Shown in pieces: positions 24,500 to 37,251 of a stretch of 64,000 nucleotides of DNA; the first letter of the stretch is position 1, and every line of letters starts with the position of its first letter. The stretch lies in NCBI RefSeq assembly GCF_020360975.1, contig NW_025408670.1, positions 2,232,001-2,296,000 on the forward strand, read 5' to 3'. The position numbers were made by a program, and so were the translations under genes. This DNA comes from Hirsutella rhossiliensis (lineage: Eukaryota > Ascomycota > Sordariomycetes > Hypocreales > Ophiocordycipitaceae). The notes beneath the pieces were generated by a model that saw nothing but the letters and a program-made list of their open reading frames with translations, had not been told where the DNA came from and made no database searches.

Positions 24500-27400
24500 T
24501 ATAAAATATAGCGACCTATACTAAGTTACTAACTTATTAATAGAAACCTTAAAAGAAGGGAGCCCTAAGTCTACTAAAGGGGAACTCTTTCTATAAACGT
24601 ATAGATAGACTTTAAACTATAAGATTAGGATTATATAAGACTATAGCCTCCTAGAAATAACTACTTTAAAGGACGTTAAAATCTATTATTAGGACCCTAT
24701 ATTTATAGAAAAGATCTAATATATAGTCGCCTCCTTCCTAACCTTATAAAAGGATAAGGGTACTATTAAGGTCTACCTAGACTACTATATATATATTCCG
24801 CTAATAGAAAATTAGTACCTATATAAACTAGCGTCTAAGGCTTACTTACTTAGCTAAAAGGATAAGGTACTAATTAACTAAACCTACGAGGACCTATACT
24901 AAAAGGGGTATATAAAATAAGCTATAGAGGTAACCCTATTCGCTTGCCTTATATTTATAGTTTAGAGAACTATATATAGTAACGAAAAGGGCTAAATAGT
25001 AATAGACCTAAGCGCTCTTAATAGCGTAGCTATCTTAGACGCCTACTTAATACTGCTCTAAGGAGATATAATCTAAAAGCTATAGGGGAAACGCTTTATT
25101 TCCGCTATAAACGCTCGGTCTTTCTTTTATTAATTCCTTATCTATAAGGAGTATTAAGAAAGGTTTATAGTAATTAGCTATAGAGGCTTAGAACGACTAA
25201 TAGTAGCCTTAATAGGATATAAGAACTTACCTATATATATCTAAAGATTTATAAACTAAATCCTTTAAGAATATATAGAATATTCCTTTAAGTATATCGA
25301 TAATATTATAATATACTTAGATATAAAAGATAACTATATTCGTTACCTTTAAGCTATCTTCTAACTCTTTATAAACTATAACCTAGCCTTAGCTAGATCG
25401 AAATTATTCTTAAGCTACTTATCTATAAAACTATTAGGATTTCGAGTTAATAGTATTAGCCTAATAAATACTAAAGAATAAGTATAGGTATTATAAGATA
25501 TAGAGTTTCTTAATACCCTATAAGTACTAGAAAAGTAGCTTAGCTTAGTTAACTAGCTATAGTACTTAGTAGCCTACTTCTCTTAGAGGGTAGAAGCGCT
25601 CTAGGTTTAGAAAACGGCGATACTTAAGGAAGTATAATATAGTTAAGCGCTACTTAAAAGATCGGTAAGGAATAAATATACCTTTAAAGTAACGTACTAA
25701 CCTTCCTTAGTAAAGGAATAAGCTTTCTAAGATATTATAAAGGCTTTTATAAAACTAACGTAGCTATATTATTTCGACTTATAATAGCTATTATTCCTAT
25801 AAATCGACGCTAGCTATAAGCTAGGCTTTATAGTAGTAGCCTTTTACCTTATACTAAGGGTAGACTAGAACCTAGGAAGGACCCTGCCCTAAACGAGTAT
25901 CTAGCTAATCCTTTACCTTAGTAAACGCTTAACTAGTAAAGAACCTAGATACTAGCTTACTAAACTTAAAGTTACTTATCTTTCCTAGGTATATTAAAAG
26001 CTCCGGTTATATATTATCTTTACCTTACTACTAAAGGTCGTTATACTAACTAACTATATTACTACTAGTATAATCTTAAAGTAAATATCGCTATTTACTA
26101 CTAGTATAAAGACTAATAATCGGCTTATACTTACTTTATAGTACCTTAGCTAGTTTCCTTTAAAGCTCTATTATATTCCTAGAACTATTAATATCCTTAC
26201 TAATATACTATCTCGACTACTATCTATAATACCTAGGAAATATAAACCTAGGGAATTAAACTATATCTAAGAAGATAAAGCGTTAGTTAAATATATATAT
26301 ATAGTTATAGAATCCTTTATTTAACCTAACCTATACTAAAAGATCTAAGAAGTATATATAGAAGAACTAAGGTAGGCTAGTATACTAAAGTAGCTTAAAA
26401 ATAATAAGTCCTAGGTTAGTCTCTTATTCGTTTAGCGGAATAGGTTACTTTACTTAGTTAAGTCTAAAAGTCGTTATTAGCTCTATATCCTTACTATCTA
26501 CGCTAAGGAAATTACCGCCGATAACTATATACGTAAATTTTACCTTAGATAGTAAAGGATATAAGAGGAGTTATCTTCTACGTTTACTATTATTAGCCTT
26601 AAGAAACTTATTAATAGCTTTATCGATAAGTATAACGCTTACTATAGGAACTAAACTAACTAGTTAAAGGCCCTTAGTAAGTTAGTTCTAATTATATCCC
26701 TAGCCTTACCTTTTTATATAATCGCTATAGATTTCGTTATAGGACTTTTAAACGTCCCTATAGACCGAACTCTATAAATACTACCTATTAGGGTCTACTA
26801 TAATATACTACTAATAGTAACTAATAAGTTCTTAAAAATAAAGCTCCTTATTAAAGGCTATAATTAGTTTACCGCGGAAGACTAAGCTAAGGTACTATTT
26901 ACTAAGTTAATATACTATAACTAAGGGATTCCCGCTTAGATTATCTCTAACTAGGACCCTAAGTTCCTTTTAGCGTTCTAGAAAGGACTATAGATAGCGT
27001 ATAGGTCTAAGTTATTAATATCTATAGCTTAGTATTCCTAGACCAACGGCTTATTAAAATAATATAACTAGGTAGTTAAAACCGCGCTTTAGTTCTTTAT
27101 AACTAACTTCCTATCCTATTAATAGGTCGACGCGTTACTACTACTTTAATTTACCTTTAATAACTCTTACTCTATAGTAATTAGCACTTCTCTAAGTAAG
27201 CTACTAACTAGGATATAAATAGATAATAATAGGTAATACCTTAAAAAAGGGCCTTTATAGATAGATAAGGAGATACTCTAAGACTAAGCTAGGATCTTAA
27301 TCGCTCTAGCCTAAGTAGGAATAAAAAAGTAGTATAACGGAAAGCACTAAGTATTAAAGTTTAAACCTAGAGACTAAGTATAGCTCTAGCTAGGAAAAGG

Positions 27401-27800
27401 ATATAGCGTAGCCGATAAATAGGTAGTAAAGTTAAAGGAACGCTATATAAGACCGTTCGAAGTCCTTAAGCGGATCGGCTATCTAGCCTACCGCCTCGAC
27501 CTAGCTAGATCCCTAAATATCTATAATATCGTTTCCGTCGTATAGCTATAGCTAGCTAAACGACTAAACGCTTAACTTAGCCTAGAACCTAATACTAACT
27601 ATTAGGAAGTTAAAAGAATCCTTAACTCTAGAACTTATAGATATAGCTAAGGGACCGCTTATATAGAATACCTTATTAGCTAAAAAGGCTAGCTAAGTAG
27701 CTATAATTCCTAGGTAGCCGCTAAGGATATCGTCGCTAAAGACCTTATTAAAGAATTTACTATATAGTAAGGAGTATTATAAGGTTATATTACTTATACC
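24500..27800 (+). pseudogene. GypA-2 pol: reverse transcriptase, RNase H, integrase, chromodomain (mutated)
   Basis: Reverse transcriptase spans about 24,850-25,520; its YIDD box at 25,293-25,304 now reads Tyr-Ile-Asp-Asn. RNase H spans about 25,750-26,180, with a TNYI-type segment. Integrase spans about 26,400-27,250 (zinc-binding region, IAIDFVIGLL catalytic segment, then the SNQDPKF-type strand). A GPY-like RPFEVLKRIG segment is near 27,450-27,490. The chromodomain is at about 27,590-27,765 (EVKRIL...IEYLIS.KG), which marks the chromovirus branch and in relatives directs insertion to heterochromatin. Stops are of RIP type only and no frameshift was noticed in the parts followed. It is dead, but less mutated than GypA-1. 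Confidence 0.85.
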
Positions 27801-28570
27801 TAGAAGCTCCGCGCGCGCGCTATATAATAGTATAAGCCGCTATAGCTAAGGGAGAAATAATAGTATATAGTACGCGCTATTACTATTCGTTCTCTTAAAA
27901 GTCTAAGGACGGGTTAACTAGCTAATAAGTATTAATAGGCCGCTTATAGTAAACGGTAACCTAATTCTATATTTACCTATGTTTATTTTTATTTTAGGAA
28001 CTTAATTTCCCTATCTTTTTACGCTCCCTTTTTTATACTAAACCGCGCCCCTCTTATACCTATATTTAAGGTTCTTACTATTTAAGGCTATAAGTATTAT
28101 AGTAAGAACCTAGTATTTCGCTAGTATTTCTCTAACTAAATCTACCGCTAACCGCTATACCTAAGCTTTAAGGGATTCCGCTAAGTAGTCTAATTATATA
28201 GGAATAAGGTAGAGCTTTTTTATAACCTTAAGTTTAATATAGCTATATTTATTAAGTAGAAACGGGATAATTATAGTATATATACTAACTACTATAACCT
28301 CCTTATAAGAAAAGGGTATAATCTTAATATAGGCTTAGTAAAAAATAGTATATACTATACCCCTTTATCTCTTTTATTAGCTAAAGCCTATAATCTATAT
28401 AAATATAACTAGCTATACTTCTCTATACCTTATAGTATCGCCGCTTATTATATTACTACTATAACTCTTATAACTACTTAAACTAAGGTAAACGTAATAT
28501 TAACTATCTAACTATAGTAGGTCGGCGCTTCCTATTACCCCGTTCCTAGTACTTTATTATATATTTACTT
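27800..28570. other. GypA-2 spacer between chromodomain and ORF3
   Basis: About 0.77 kb without a recognisable frame in any phase. It contains the alternating run CGCGCGCGCG near 27,811-27,820. A homologous spacer is present in GypA-1, so it is part of the element. It could hold a promoter or splice signals for ORF3, but none is provable. Confidence 0.5.
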
Positions 28571-28579
28571 TAATAACTA

Positions 28580-29872
28580 TGCCTTATCGCTATTAAGCTT
28601 TAGTAATTTATTTAGTAACTTACTGCCCTTAGTTTTAAGTATTATAAGGAAAACCCCTAGTACCCCCTAAAACGCCTATAGGTAGTTTACCTTATTATTT
28701 AATAAGGATAAGCTTCTTCCCTTATCGCTATACGACCTAGATAGAGCTATCTTCCCTAATAAAACTAAGAGGATAACTAGCGCCCTTAGAACCGCGTAGA
28801 TCGCTACTATCTTAGCCGACGTCGTTAATAAGCTCTTATTTAGATAGGTAGCCTTTATAGACGCCGAGATACTTAAGATCGTCGCTACTATTACTAGTAT
28901 AAAGTACCTCCCTACCTATTTAAAGATATTTAAGGCCGCCGCTATAAAGGAGCGTAAGGCCTTTAGTATACTAAGAACTTATAAGTTTAAAGAGACCCTT
29001 AAGTATACCCTAGCTAGGACTAGAAGATCTAGTATAATAGACCTTATATTTAATAAGCTATTAAGGAACCTATTTACTAGACGCTTACTCGCCGCCGCCG
29101 CGGCCCTACCCTTTACTCTATCTAAGTAAGCTAACTTATTCACCGAGGAATAGGCCCCGATACCGGTCTAATAAAAGCTTAACCCCTTTTAGGTTCTAAG
29201 CTATAGAAAGCCTAGACTATTCCCTATTATACCTTTTATAGTATACTATAATACCCTAGGTAATACCGACGGCTATATAAGTATTATTTATTCTAGGTTA
29301 GAAGCGCTAGTTTATAGAGCCTTAAACGCGGCCGTAATTTAGGTAAATCTATTCGCTGCTATCTATAAGGAGGCCGACGCCGACCTCTTACTTAGCTAGT
29401 ACGCCGCCCTTACTAGAGTGCCCGCCGGCTTTATCTATTAGTTTACGTTCGCCGCCTACCTCCTAGATAACTCGCCTAAGCTCGCTATAGCTTACTAAAG
29501 AGCCGCCCGCGTTAGCCCCTTATATACGCTAGCCGCGGCCCGCCCTTATATAGCTAACGTAATAGCCTATTTTAACTTATTAGACTAGAAGTTTACTAAT
29601 ATATACCTAGGCGGATTCTAGAACCTAGGCTTAACTATATAGGTATTAATAGTAGTAATCTATAACTATATTCTAGCCTCTCGCGATAGACTAGCTATAA
29701 TACTCTTAATAGAACCGGCCCTAAATAACGCTTACGGCGAGCCTATCTATAAAGCCTCTAATATATAGGATACCCTAGCCGACGTGCTAGTAGGCCCTAA
29801 GGAACTAACGAAAGAGGAGGCTAAGGAGGAAATCCCCTGCCCTACCCTTACCCCCGCGGCGTAAGACGGTCG
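28580..29872 (+). pseudogene. GypA-2 ORF3, unknown protein downstream of pol (mutated)
   Basis: A sense-strand frame of about 420 codons runs from near 28,580 to the stop at about 29,873. In-frame stops occur only at former CAA, CAG or TGG codons, and I noticed no frameshift. The predicted product is mostly helical, with an alanine run near 29,090-29,105, a basic middle and a charged tail (KELTKEEAKEE) before a Pro/Thr-rich end. No zinc finger, protease or envelope pattern is visible; one hydrophobic segment lies near 29,640-29,690. GypA-1 keeps the same frame. The antisense frame in register is also open, so the strand call rests on composition. Function unknown. Alternatives are an envelope-like, gag-like or captured host gene. 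Confidence 0.55.
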
Positions 29873-30239
29873 GTTACTAGGTTAGCCTCGTAGTATCCCT
29901 AGCCCTATTTATTTTATTACCGGCTTAGCTATAAAGCGCCCTTAGTTATAATTAGTTTTCCTTAGCTTAGCTATACTATGCCCCTAGCCTTACTTATTTA
30001 TTACCCTAGTTTAGCTACCTAGCGCTCTTAGTCCTAATAGTATTTTACTCTTAGCTTAGCCGCCTTACGCTCTTAGTATTAGTTATACTAGGTTATGTTT
30101 TAAATAAAAGATAAGTTATTCCTTATACTAACCTTAGAAATCTATATAACTTTACTACGATTCCTTATTAGCGCGACTCCCGCCTAAATACTATAGGAGA
30201 TTAATAAGGACGTCGGTTAATTCTTTCGCCCTAGGTATT

Positions 30240-30810
30240 TATTATAGGACACGCTATAGTCGATAATCTAGGTACCTATAATAATATCGGCCTCCCTCCT
30301 TAAGGCTCCCCGCGGAAGAAAGAACTTAGAAGCTACTAAGTAAACTCTAGGAAATTACCTAGAAATCCTAAAAATAATAACTAAGCGGATTATATAAATA
30401 TTATATAGAGATTTCCCCTAGGGATATATTATATAGGAAATATACTACGATTTCCCGAGTAATAATAGTTCCTTAAGGATTATACCGATATTTCCTTAAG
30501 AAGTTACTATAAGGATATAGTAGGGAAATTATAAAGAAATACCTATACCTACCTAAGGAAAATACTAGGAAATGCCGCTAATACGCTATACTACTATTAT
30601 ATAATTATAAGGTTAAGATATTACTTAGTTAAAGCCCTAAGTAAGGTCCTACGCTCGCTATAGTATATATAGAAGATAGAGAACCTATTAGATCTTAAGT
30701 AGGTAGAGAAAAATATAGATAGTTATTACTACTTTTACTTTAACTTATAAGACTAGTAGCTAGTCTATATTTAATACGCGTAATAATATATAGTAGCTAG
30801 TCTATATAAT
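30240..30810 (+). repeat. GypA-2 3' LTR, first part
   Basis: First 571 bp of the 686-bp LTR, starting TATTATAGGACACG. It ends with the ATAAT duplication (30,806-30,810) made by CopB-1 insertion and continues at 37,132-37,246. Confidence 0.93.
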
Positions 30811-31286
30811 TCTTATATAGAGAGATATAAGAAGTATATAAAAATATATAAAGGTAAAATTAAAAGTAAGGAGTTAGATAGGTAGGGCAAAGAAATTTAA
30901 TTCTTATAAGGGTAGTAATAAAGGTAGGGGAGTAATTATTATATTGCCTTAATTATCCTTCTTTCTTTTATCTAACGCCCCTCTTTATACCTATCTAGTA
31001 TCTTAATTAATAAAGAAGATCCTACTTAAAGAAGCTACTAATATCCTTTTAACTACTAAGCTTTTTATAGGTTTTTCCCCTCTTTTCTAGCTATTGCCGG
31101 TATATCCGTCTTATCTCTCGCTACCTCTATAGGAAGCTATCGCTACTTTTACTTCCCCTTATACACTTACCCTCCTCTCTATACCTCTTTTTAGCTCCTT
31201 CTTTAAAACCTATTTTTTAGCTTCCTAGGTCCCTCGTACTAAGAGATATCTCCGAGAACTATAAAATTAGGCTATGCTTCGCGATA
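30811..31286 (-). repeat. CopB-1 3' LTR
   Basis: 476 bp, same length as 36,651-37,126. The differences I saw are C/T and A/G transitions. Five more copies or fragments of this LTR occur in the window (36,651-37,126, 40,103-40,539, 46,165-46,488, 49,508-49,856, 58,115-58,592). Confidence 0.95.
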
Positions 31287-31659
31287 TACCCCCTTAGCTA
31301 TAGCCTGCCCCTTAAGGGCATAGCTAATATAGCTTTAGGCTAGTAAGCGTATAGAGGAGGTTCTTAGCTTTATACTTCTCCCTTTACTTAAGGAAGGTAG
31401 GGTCCCTTTTAAGTCCCTAAGCTCTTTTAGACCTACTTAAGGAAAAGGGGCCTAAAGAGGGGAAAGTCCTATAAGAAAGGGGGCCTTCTTTAAAAGGAAA
31501 AAATATAATTAAAATAGGGGGCCCTTTAAAGGGAAAAACCTCTTGCTTTTCTTCGGCTATAAACGTTACCTTCTTATATATACTATTAGCTCCTCTTATA
31601 GACTCTTAAGGCGGGCCTCTAAAGATAGCTTCTCTTAAACGTCTTTTAGCTTAATTTAC

Positions 31660-34600
31660 TATAAAAAGACAGCTAGCTTCTACTTTAGTAAGGGCTTTAT
31701 AAGACCGTCGGCTTTTATTAATACTATTAGAACCTAATAGCCGGAAATAAGTCCCCTTTAGACCTCTTAGCGTAACTAATACTAGTAAATATCGATATAC
31801 TATAGCTAGGTTAATAACTTACTATTTTCTATAAGAATTCGTATAGACTATATATTATTATATTCTATCGCTAATAGGGTTAGAATTTATAGTCGTAGAG
31901 ATATTAGTAGCCGGCTAAGGAAAATCGCTTTTTTTAACGCTTTTAAAAGAGCTAGTAGCTCTACCTTTATACTAGAAGTTATAACGGTAGCTTACCTTAA
32001 AGCTCTCTAAGTAATAGTTCCTTTAAAAAGGGATATAATATACCCTTATAAGCTCTTTCTATCTAAGGAATTATCCGTAAAGGACGAATCGCTTAAATAA
32101 AAGAAGATTTCGGTAGCTTATTTCCTTCCCTACCCTCCTAGGCGTAGACTATATAATCTCGTTAAATAGAGATAAAGGATAGCTCTATCTACTACTTCTT
32201 AATGCCTAGGGCTAGGATTCTAGTTATGCTTAGCTAGCCGGGAGACCGTAAAAGAGATATCCGGTCTAGTAGAAATAGCTAAAAAAAAGTAAGGAGCCTA
32301 CCTTCTATTAATATTAGTATTTCTCTTACTCCTTAGCTTAAAAGGATAGATTAAGTAAAAGCTCTTTATTTAATATAGGTATAGAGGGAAGCTTCTTATC
32401 GAGGGAAGTAGGGAGGAATTTATAAGCGACCTTATCGATATAGGCGTCCTAGGTAAGCTAGATAGTCCGTTAAGACCTATTCCTAAGGATTTATATTCCT
32501 AGGAACTACTTTAGCTCCCCTAGCTTAGTTATCTTATACCTTTATTATAGGCCTTATATAGCCTCCCTAGTAGTAGCTTTTTCCTCTTTTAGGTAGGCCT
32601 AGATAATATCGTCGACGTAGAAAAAGACCGTGATTTTACCTTTCTATATTATATACGGTTCCTAAGGGACTTTCTTAAAGCCTAGGGCTTTAAGGGAACC
32701 TATTAAATGCTATTACTAAAGAAGGGGTAATCTTTATAGTCTATATAGAGCTTTCCTAAGCTATAGAACCTTTCCTAGCTATTAAAAGCTTAGAAGAAGG
32801 CGTATATAGATAACTTCTTCTTCTTCCTTAAGTAGGTAGTTAATAAAGGCGTTAACTATATCTATCTATTTAAGCTCGAGGTCGAATTCTACTATTATAG
32901 CTATAAGGGTCCGAAAAGACATCCTTACTAGGGTGGTTGCCTTAGTAGGTAGATCCCCTTTTTCCTATTAATTCCTATAAATAACTAGCTAGGCCTTATA
33001 CTTTTAAAGGAAGCTATATTTATTAGTCTTATAGATAAAGACCTATTTATAGCTAAGGACCTATTTTCCTCTTACTTTTTCCTTAAGGACCTCTTTAAAA
33101 GACCCTATCTCTTTATATAAAGCTAGGTAGTTTTTCTAGGCCTAGAAAAACTAGTCTCTAAAAGGGTGTTTTTCTAGCTACTTTTAGTTTACTAGTAGGT
33201 CCGGGAGGTCTCTTTTATATACCTTCCTTACTAATAGTAGCTTAAAAAGCCGGCCTACTATAAACGCTCTATAGGAACCGTCTTCTATTAGCGTTAGGTA
33301 GAAGTAGGAAAAACGATCGAAATAAGGGAGAGGTTAGTCTTCTTTAGTATCTATATCGGGCCCTATACCTTCCTTTGCTTCTCGAAGCAGGGATAAAAAG
33401 GCAGCCGGGTAATCCTTTAAGAGAGGTGCCTTTCCTACCTCCTTAGGGATCGAGATAGGAAGACTAACTAAAAAAACTGCTTCTAGATCTTCTTCTTATA
33501 TAGGAGGAGGCGTAGTTAGGTAGGCGTATTCTAGCTCTACCGCTTTCCTATAGTCTCCTTCTTCGTCTAGATTATCTAATCTAGTAGCTTCCTCTTTTTC
33601 GAAGTTAGCGTTATCCTTAAATACTTCGACGTCGGTTTCTTCTTCCGTTTCCTTATCTAAGACCTCTTCTTAAGACTATTAAGAAGGGGGGATTTAAATC
33701 TTCTAAATTAGCTAACGTTAAGAGAGTAAGAGGGGCTATTAATCCCTCTTTCCTTTAAAGAAGCTAGATTCGTCGAAAATTATATACTTAGTCGAAATAA
33801 CCTTCCGTAAAAGAGGAATCTAGATCCGGAAGATATTCGTAGAATTATAGCTAACGAGGTAACTAATAAAGGCTCTAAGATTAAGCTTTCTTTTCTTCTT
33901 CCTTTTTAGCTATATATCGGTAGTTATTATATATACCTTATAGCTATAGGCACGAAGGTAGGCTAGCGAGGCCCTTTTCTTTATAAAGAGCTTAAGGGGG
34001 GATTTCTAATCTATTCCTTAGTTTAGTTCCCTAGGGTCCTTAAGGTCCTTAGGGGTCCGGTTCTAAAGGTAATAAGCGGTCTTAACGACTTCCCTTTAAA
34101 GGTCGTATAGAAGCTTTATAGTAAGTCTTATTATATAGGCCCTTTTTATTATAGTACCCCCTAATCTTTCTGCCCCTCCGTTCTAGGCTTAGGTATTTAG
34201 TGCCGATAGGAGGGGTAAAATGCCCCTTTTTCGAAGCTAATTTAAGATATCCTTCGTAAATAGCTCTCCGTTAGACTATATCTTCTTTACCTTATAGCTA
34301 AAGTAGGATTTTATCTAGTTAATAAAGTTCTAAAGGGTAGACTAGTTATACTTACTTAGGTAGGTCTATAAGAAATAAGGGAAAATTATCCTTAAAAAAG
34401 CGTTAATAAAAAACATTACCTTAATAAAGATTTCCTAGTCCTTAGAGACGTCGGTCTAGTCGACCTAAATTTCCTTACACGGCTAGTCCGGCCGTATTAA
34501 GGTCCGTCTAGAAATTCGTCTCTTAGTCTTTCCTTAGCTATAGTATTTATATTTAACGGTCTTTAAGCCCCTTATTCGTACGCCCTATTATTAGCCTAGC

Positions 34601-36640
34601 TTATATAAAGCTAGGGGGCCCGGGTAACTAAGTCGTGCGTGCTAAAGAATGCCGTCTCCTTAGGCTACTAAAAGAGGGTCCTTTATAATAGACCTATTCC
34701 TCCTAGTAGGGAAAGCTAACTTCTTAAGTAGTTCCTTCCTATAAATAGGTTAGAATTCGAAAATAAATTAACTAAATTTCTCCTCGATAAGCCTAATAGT
34801 CTAATTCTTCTAGACTAGCCTTATAGGCTTAGACGTAGTATCCTAGAAGATTCCTTCCTCTTAAAGAAGGCGGAAGGAAATTAAGCTTATTAAAAATTAA
34901 GGGCAAAAAGCTACCCTTTTTCGTTAAAGAATTTATATAAACCTATTAGGTAATTTTATCGTAAAATTTACCCTTCTATATCCCTTTATCTATACAGTTA
35001 ATTCCCTAGTAATAAGATATTCCTTTTATACCTTCTTAAAGGACCGGAATTATAAGAGTATATTATAAATATTAAGGGAAGCACCGGAGTTAAGGATAGC
35101 TAATTTTCGTAGGGGATAATTAGAGGGCTCTAACGGTTAGTTTTAGCCTTATTAATCTATAGGGAAGACGAAGGCTGGATTTACTATACTAACGATTTTT
35201 CCTTGAATTTAAATCTTAAATAAGGGCAGCGGCGTTCGTTACTATTTCTTAGCAACCTAAATCTCGTCTATCTTCTTCTATAATAAGGGGTCCTCCTTAA
35301 GAGACTATTATACTATTTCTTATAGTCTCTTTAAAGGGTTAACTCCTTTAAGTTAGTTTTCCTCGAAGACTTACTAGCAGTCCTCTAGCCGATAGGGCTT
35401 TTTATATACTTAGTAGGTAAGTCGATTCCTCCTTATTCGTTTCTTCGAGGAATCCTCGTCCTAGTCCGGAAGGTCTACTTAAAAACCCCCCCTTTTTACC
35501 CCTTATTACTAATATTAATAAGGTTCGATTTTAACTAGTTCCCTAATTTTTCGACTAACGGACTAAAAGGTCTATTAGGGGACTAGTCGGGCCGGTCTAA
35601 CTAACGGGACCGGGGCCGGGCCCGGAGCAAGATACGGAGCCGGGGCTAGGGCCGCAGCTATAGTTAACGACGGCGTTAAGGCTCTCGAGGGAGGAGGAGC
35701 CGAAGGAGTAATAGCCGTAGCAGCAACAGCGGGAGCCGTAGTAGCAGGGGCTATAGTAGCTATAAGGGCAGCAGGTCGAGCCGTCTAGGTCGAGTGCTAG
35801 CTATAAAGGAATAAGACTACTTACTATTATACTCTAGTAGCCTCTTCGTTTAGTTCCCGGCTAGCCTCTTAAAAGATAGTCGAGTAACTATTACTAATAG
35901 GCTTTATTAGTAGAGATATATCCTATAGCTACTACCTAGAAAGAGCTTCTATAAGGAAGTATTAGTTAGCTTCCTCGAGGATTTCTTCTTACTTAGCTAG
36001 CTACGAAGAAGCTAGTAGGTTCCTAGTAAAAAGGGCTCCTAGGTAGGTCGTATAGGTCTTCCTAATACGGTTAGTTATATAGCCCCTTAAGGGAGCTATT
36101 AAGGTCTTAAGCTTTAAAAGCTACTACCTAGGAGTCTCTTCCTCTTAAAGAGTAATTAGCTTTATAGTACTAACGGATTCCGTTATCGCTATACGTATAG
36201 TAGTTAGTAGCTTCGTCTTATAAAGGTATTCCTTACGGTAACTCTTATAGTTACCTAAGGTAGTAGAAAAAGCTCTCTATTATATAGAGGTTAGCTTAGA
36301 GAAGAGGGAAGCTCCCTCTATAAATTCCGTTGCTCTAGGACAAAGAAGGGGCTTAAGAGGGTCCTACTTATTAAAGAAGACTAAATTATAGATAGTTCTA
36401 TCTATACGAGCCTATAGCTCCTTTACCTACTTATCTTAATCTTAGGGCTCTATAAGAATCGTCCTATAGACCGTAGGGACGGTAAAGGAGTCGGTTTTCG
36501 TTATTATTATAGAAGAGGGGGGGTAGAAAAGTTAGGTAAAAATCGGCTTTTCTAATAAGAGTAGTAAAAGGAAGCTATAAGGGATATAAGAAAGGTGCCT
36601 TTTATAGTAGCCGGAAGGTATAGGAATTCTATTCCTCCTA
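31660..36640 (-). pseudogene. CopB-1 gag-pol polyprotein (mutated)
   Basis: Read on the minus strand: gag in the first part, with a Pro/Ala-rich segment at about 35,590-35,790; protease and integrase (about 35,300-33,900); reverse transcriptase (about 33,500-32,300); RNase H (about 32,250-31,700). The Copia order, with integrase before reverse transcriptase, fits. The box YVDD is intact at 32,608-32,619 because its codons contain no CA or TG to mutate. The nearby ALYRL segment and the ISLFKGTIT.RALRQATV-like RNase H segment confirm the family. Stops of RIP type are scattered throughout, so it is inactive. Confidence 0.85.
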
Positions 36641-36650
36641 GGCTTATAAC

Positions 36651-37126
36651 TCTTGCGTAGAGAGATATAAGAAGTATATAAAAATATATAAAGGTAAAAT
36701 TAAAAGTAAGGGGTCGGATAGGTAGGGCAGAGAGATTTAATTCTTACGGGGGCAGTAATAGAGGTAGGGGAGTAATTATTATATTGCCTTAATTATCCTT
36801 CTTTCCTCTATCTAACGCCCCTCTTTATACCTATCTAGCATCTTAATTAATAAAGAAGATCCTACTTAAAGAAGCTACTAATATCCTTTTAACTACCGAG
36901 CTTTTTACTTGTTTTTCCCTTCCTTTCTAGCCGTTGCTAGTATATCCGTCTTATCTCTCGCTACCTCTATAGGAAGCTATCGCTACTTCTACTTCCCCTT
37001 ATGCCCCTACCCTCCTCTCTATACCTCTTTTTAGCTCCTTCTTTAAAACCTGTTTTTTAGCTTCCTAGGTCCCTCGTACTAAGAGATATCTCCGAGAACT
37101 ATAAAATTAAGCTACGCTTCGCGATA
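36651..37126 (-). repeat. CopB-1 5' LTR
   Basis: 476 bp direct repeat of 30,811-31,286, ending GCGATA before the ATAAT duplication. It keeps somewhat more G and C than its partner (for example TCTTGCG against TCTTATA at the left edge). Confidence 0.95.
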
Positions 37127-37131
37127 ATAAT

Positions 37132-37246
37132 ACGTTTAATTATTTATAGTAGCTAGTCCGTTTAATTACCTATTAGACCCGTACCGGATCTAGGTAAATA
37201 GTAAGGTTAATATACTAGCCCTATACCGAGGGACTAGTATATAATA
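37132..37246 (+). repeat. GypA-2 3' LTR, last part
   Basis: 115 bp completing the LTR begun at 30,240; it ends TATATAATA and is followed by the TATAG duplication of the GypA-2 insertion (37,247-37,251). Confidence 0.93.
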
Positions 37247-37251
37247 TATAG

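Larger units (their letters stand above)
30811..37126 (-). mobile_element. CopB-1, full-length Ty1/Copia retrotransposon inside a GypA-2 LTR
   Basis: The element is 6,316 bp with two LTRs of exactly 476 bp (30,811-31,286 and 36,651-37,126), coding on the minus strand. The target-site duplication is ATAAT at 30,806-30,810 and 37,127-37,131. The intact site is seen in the other GypA-2 LTR at 21,690-21,694. In element orientation the LTR starts TATCGCG (TGTCGCG before RIP). A purine-rich CTAAGGGGG tract lies just before the 3' LTR (about 31,289-31,297). It is less RIP-mutated than GypD or GypA-1, as expected for a later insertion. Confidence 0.95.
21119..37251 (+). mobile_element. GypA-2, full-length Ty3/Gypsy chromovirus nested in GypD
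   Basis: The element proper is 21,124-37,246. TATAG target-site duplications lie at 21,119-21,123 and 37,247-37,251. The 5' LTR (21,124-21,809) is 686 bp. The 3' LTR is split by CopB-1 into 30,240-30,810 and 37,132-37,246, which also add up to 686 bp. The interior is 21,810-30,239. It carries gag, protease, reverse transcriptase, RNase H, integrase, chromodomain and an extra ORF3. It interrupts the RNase H region of GypD, whose frame is continuous on either side. Confidence 0.95.
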
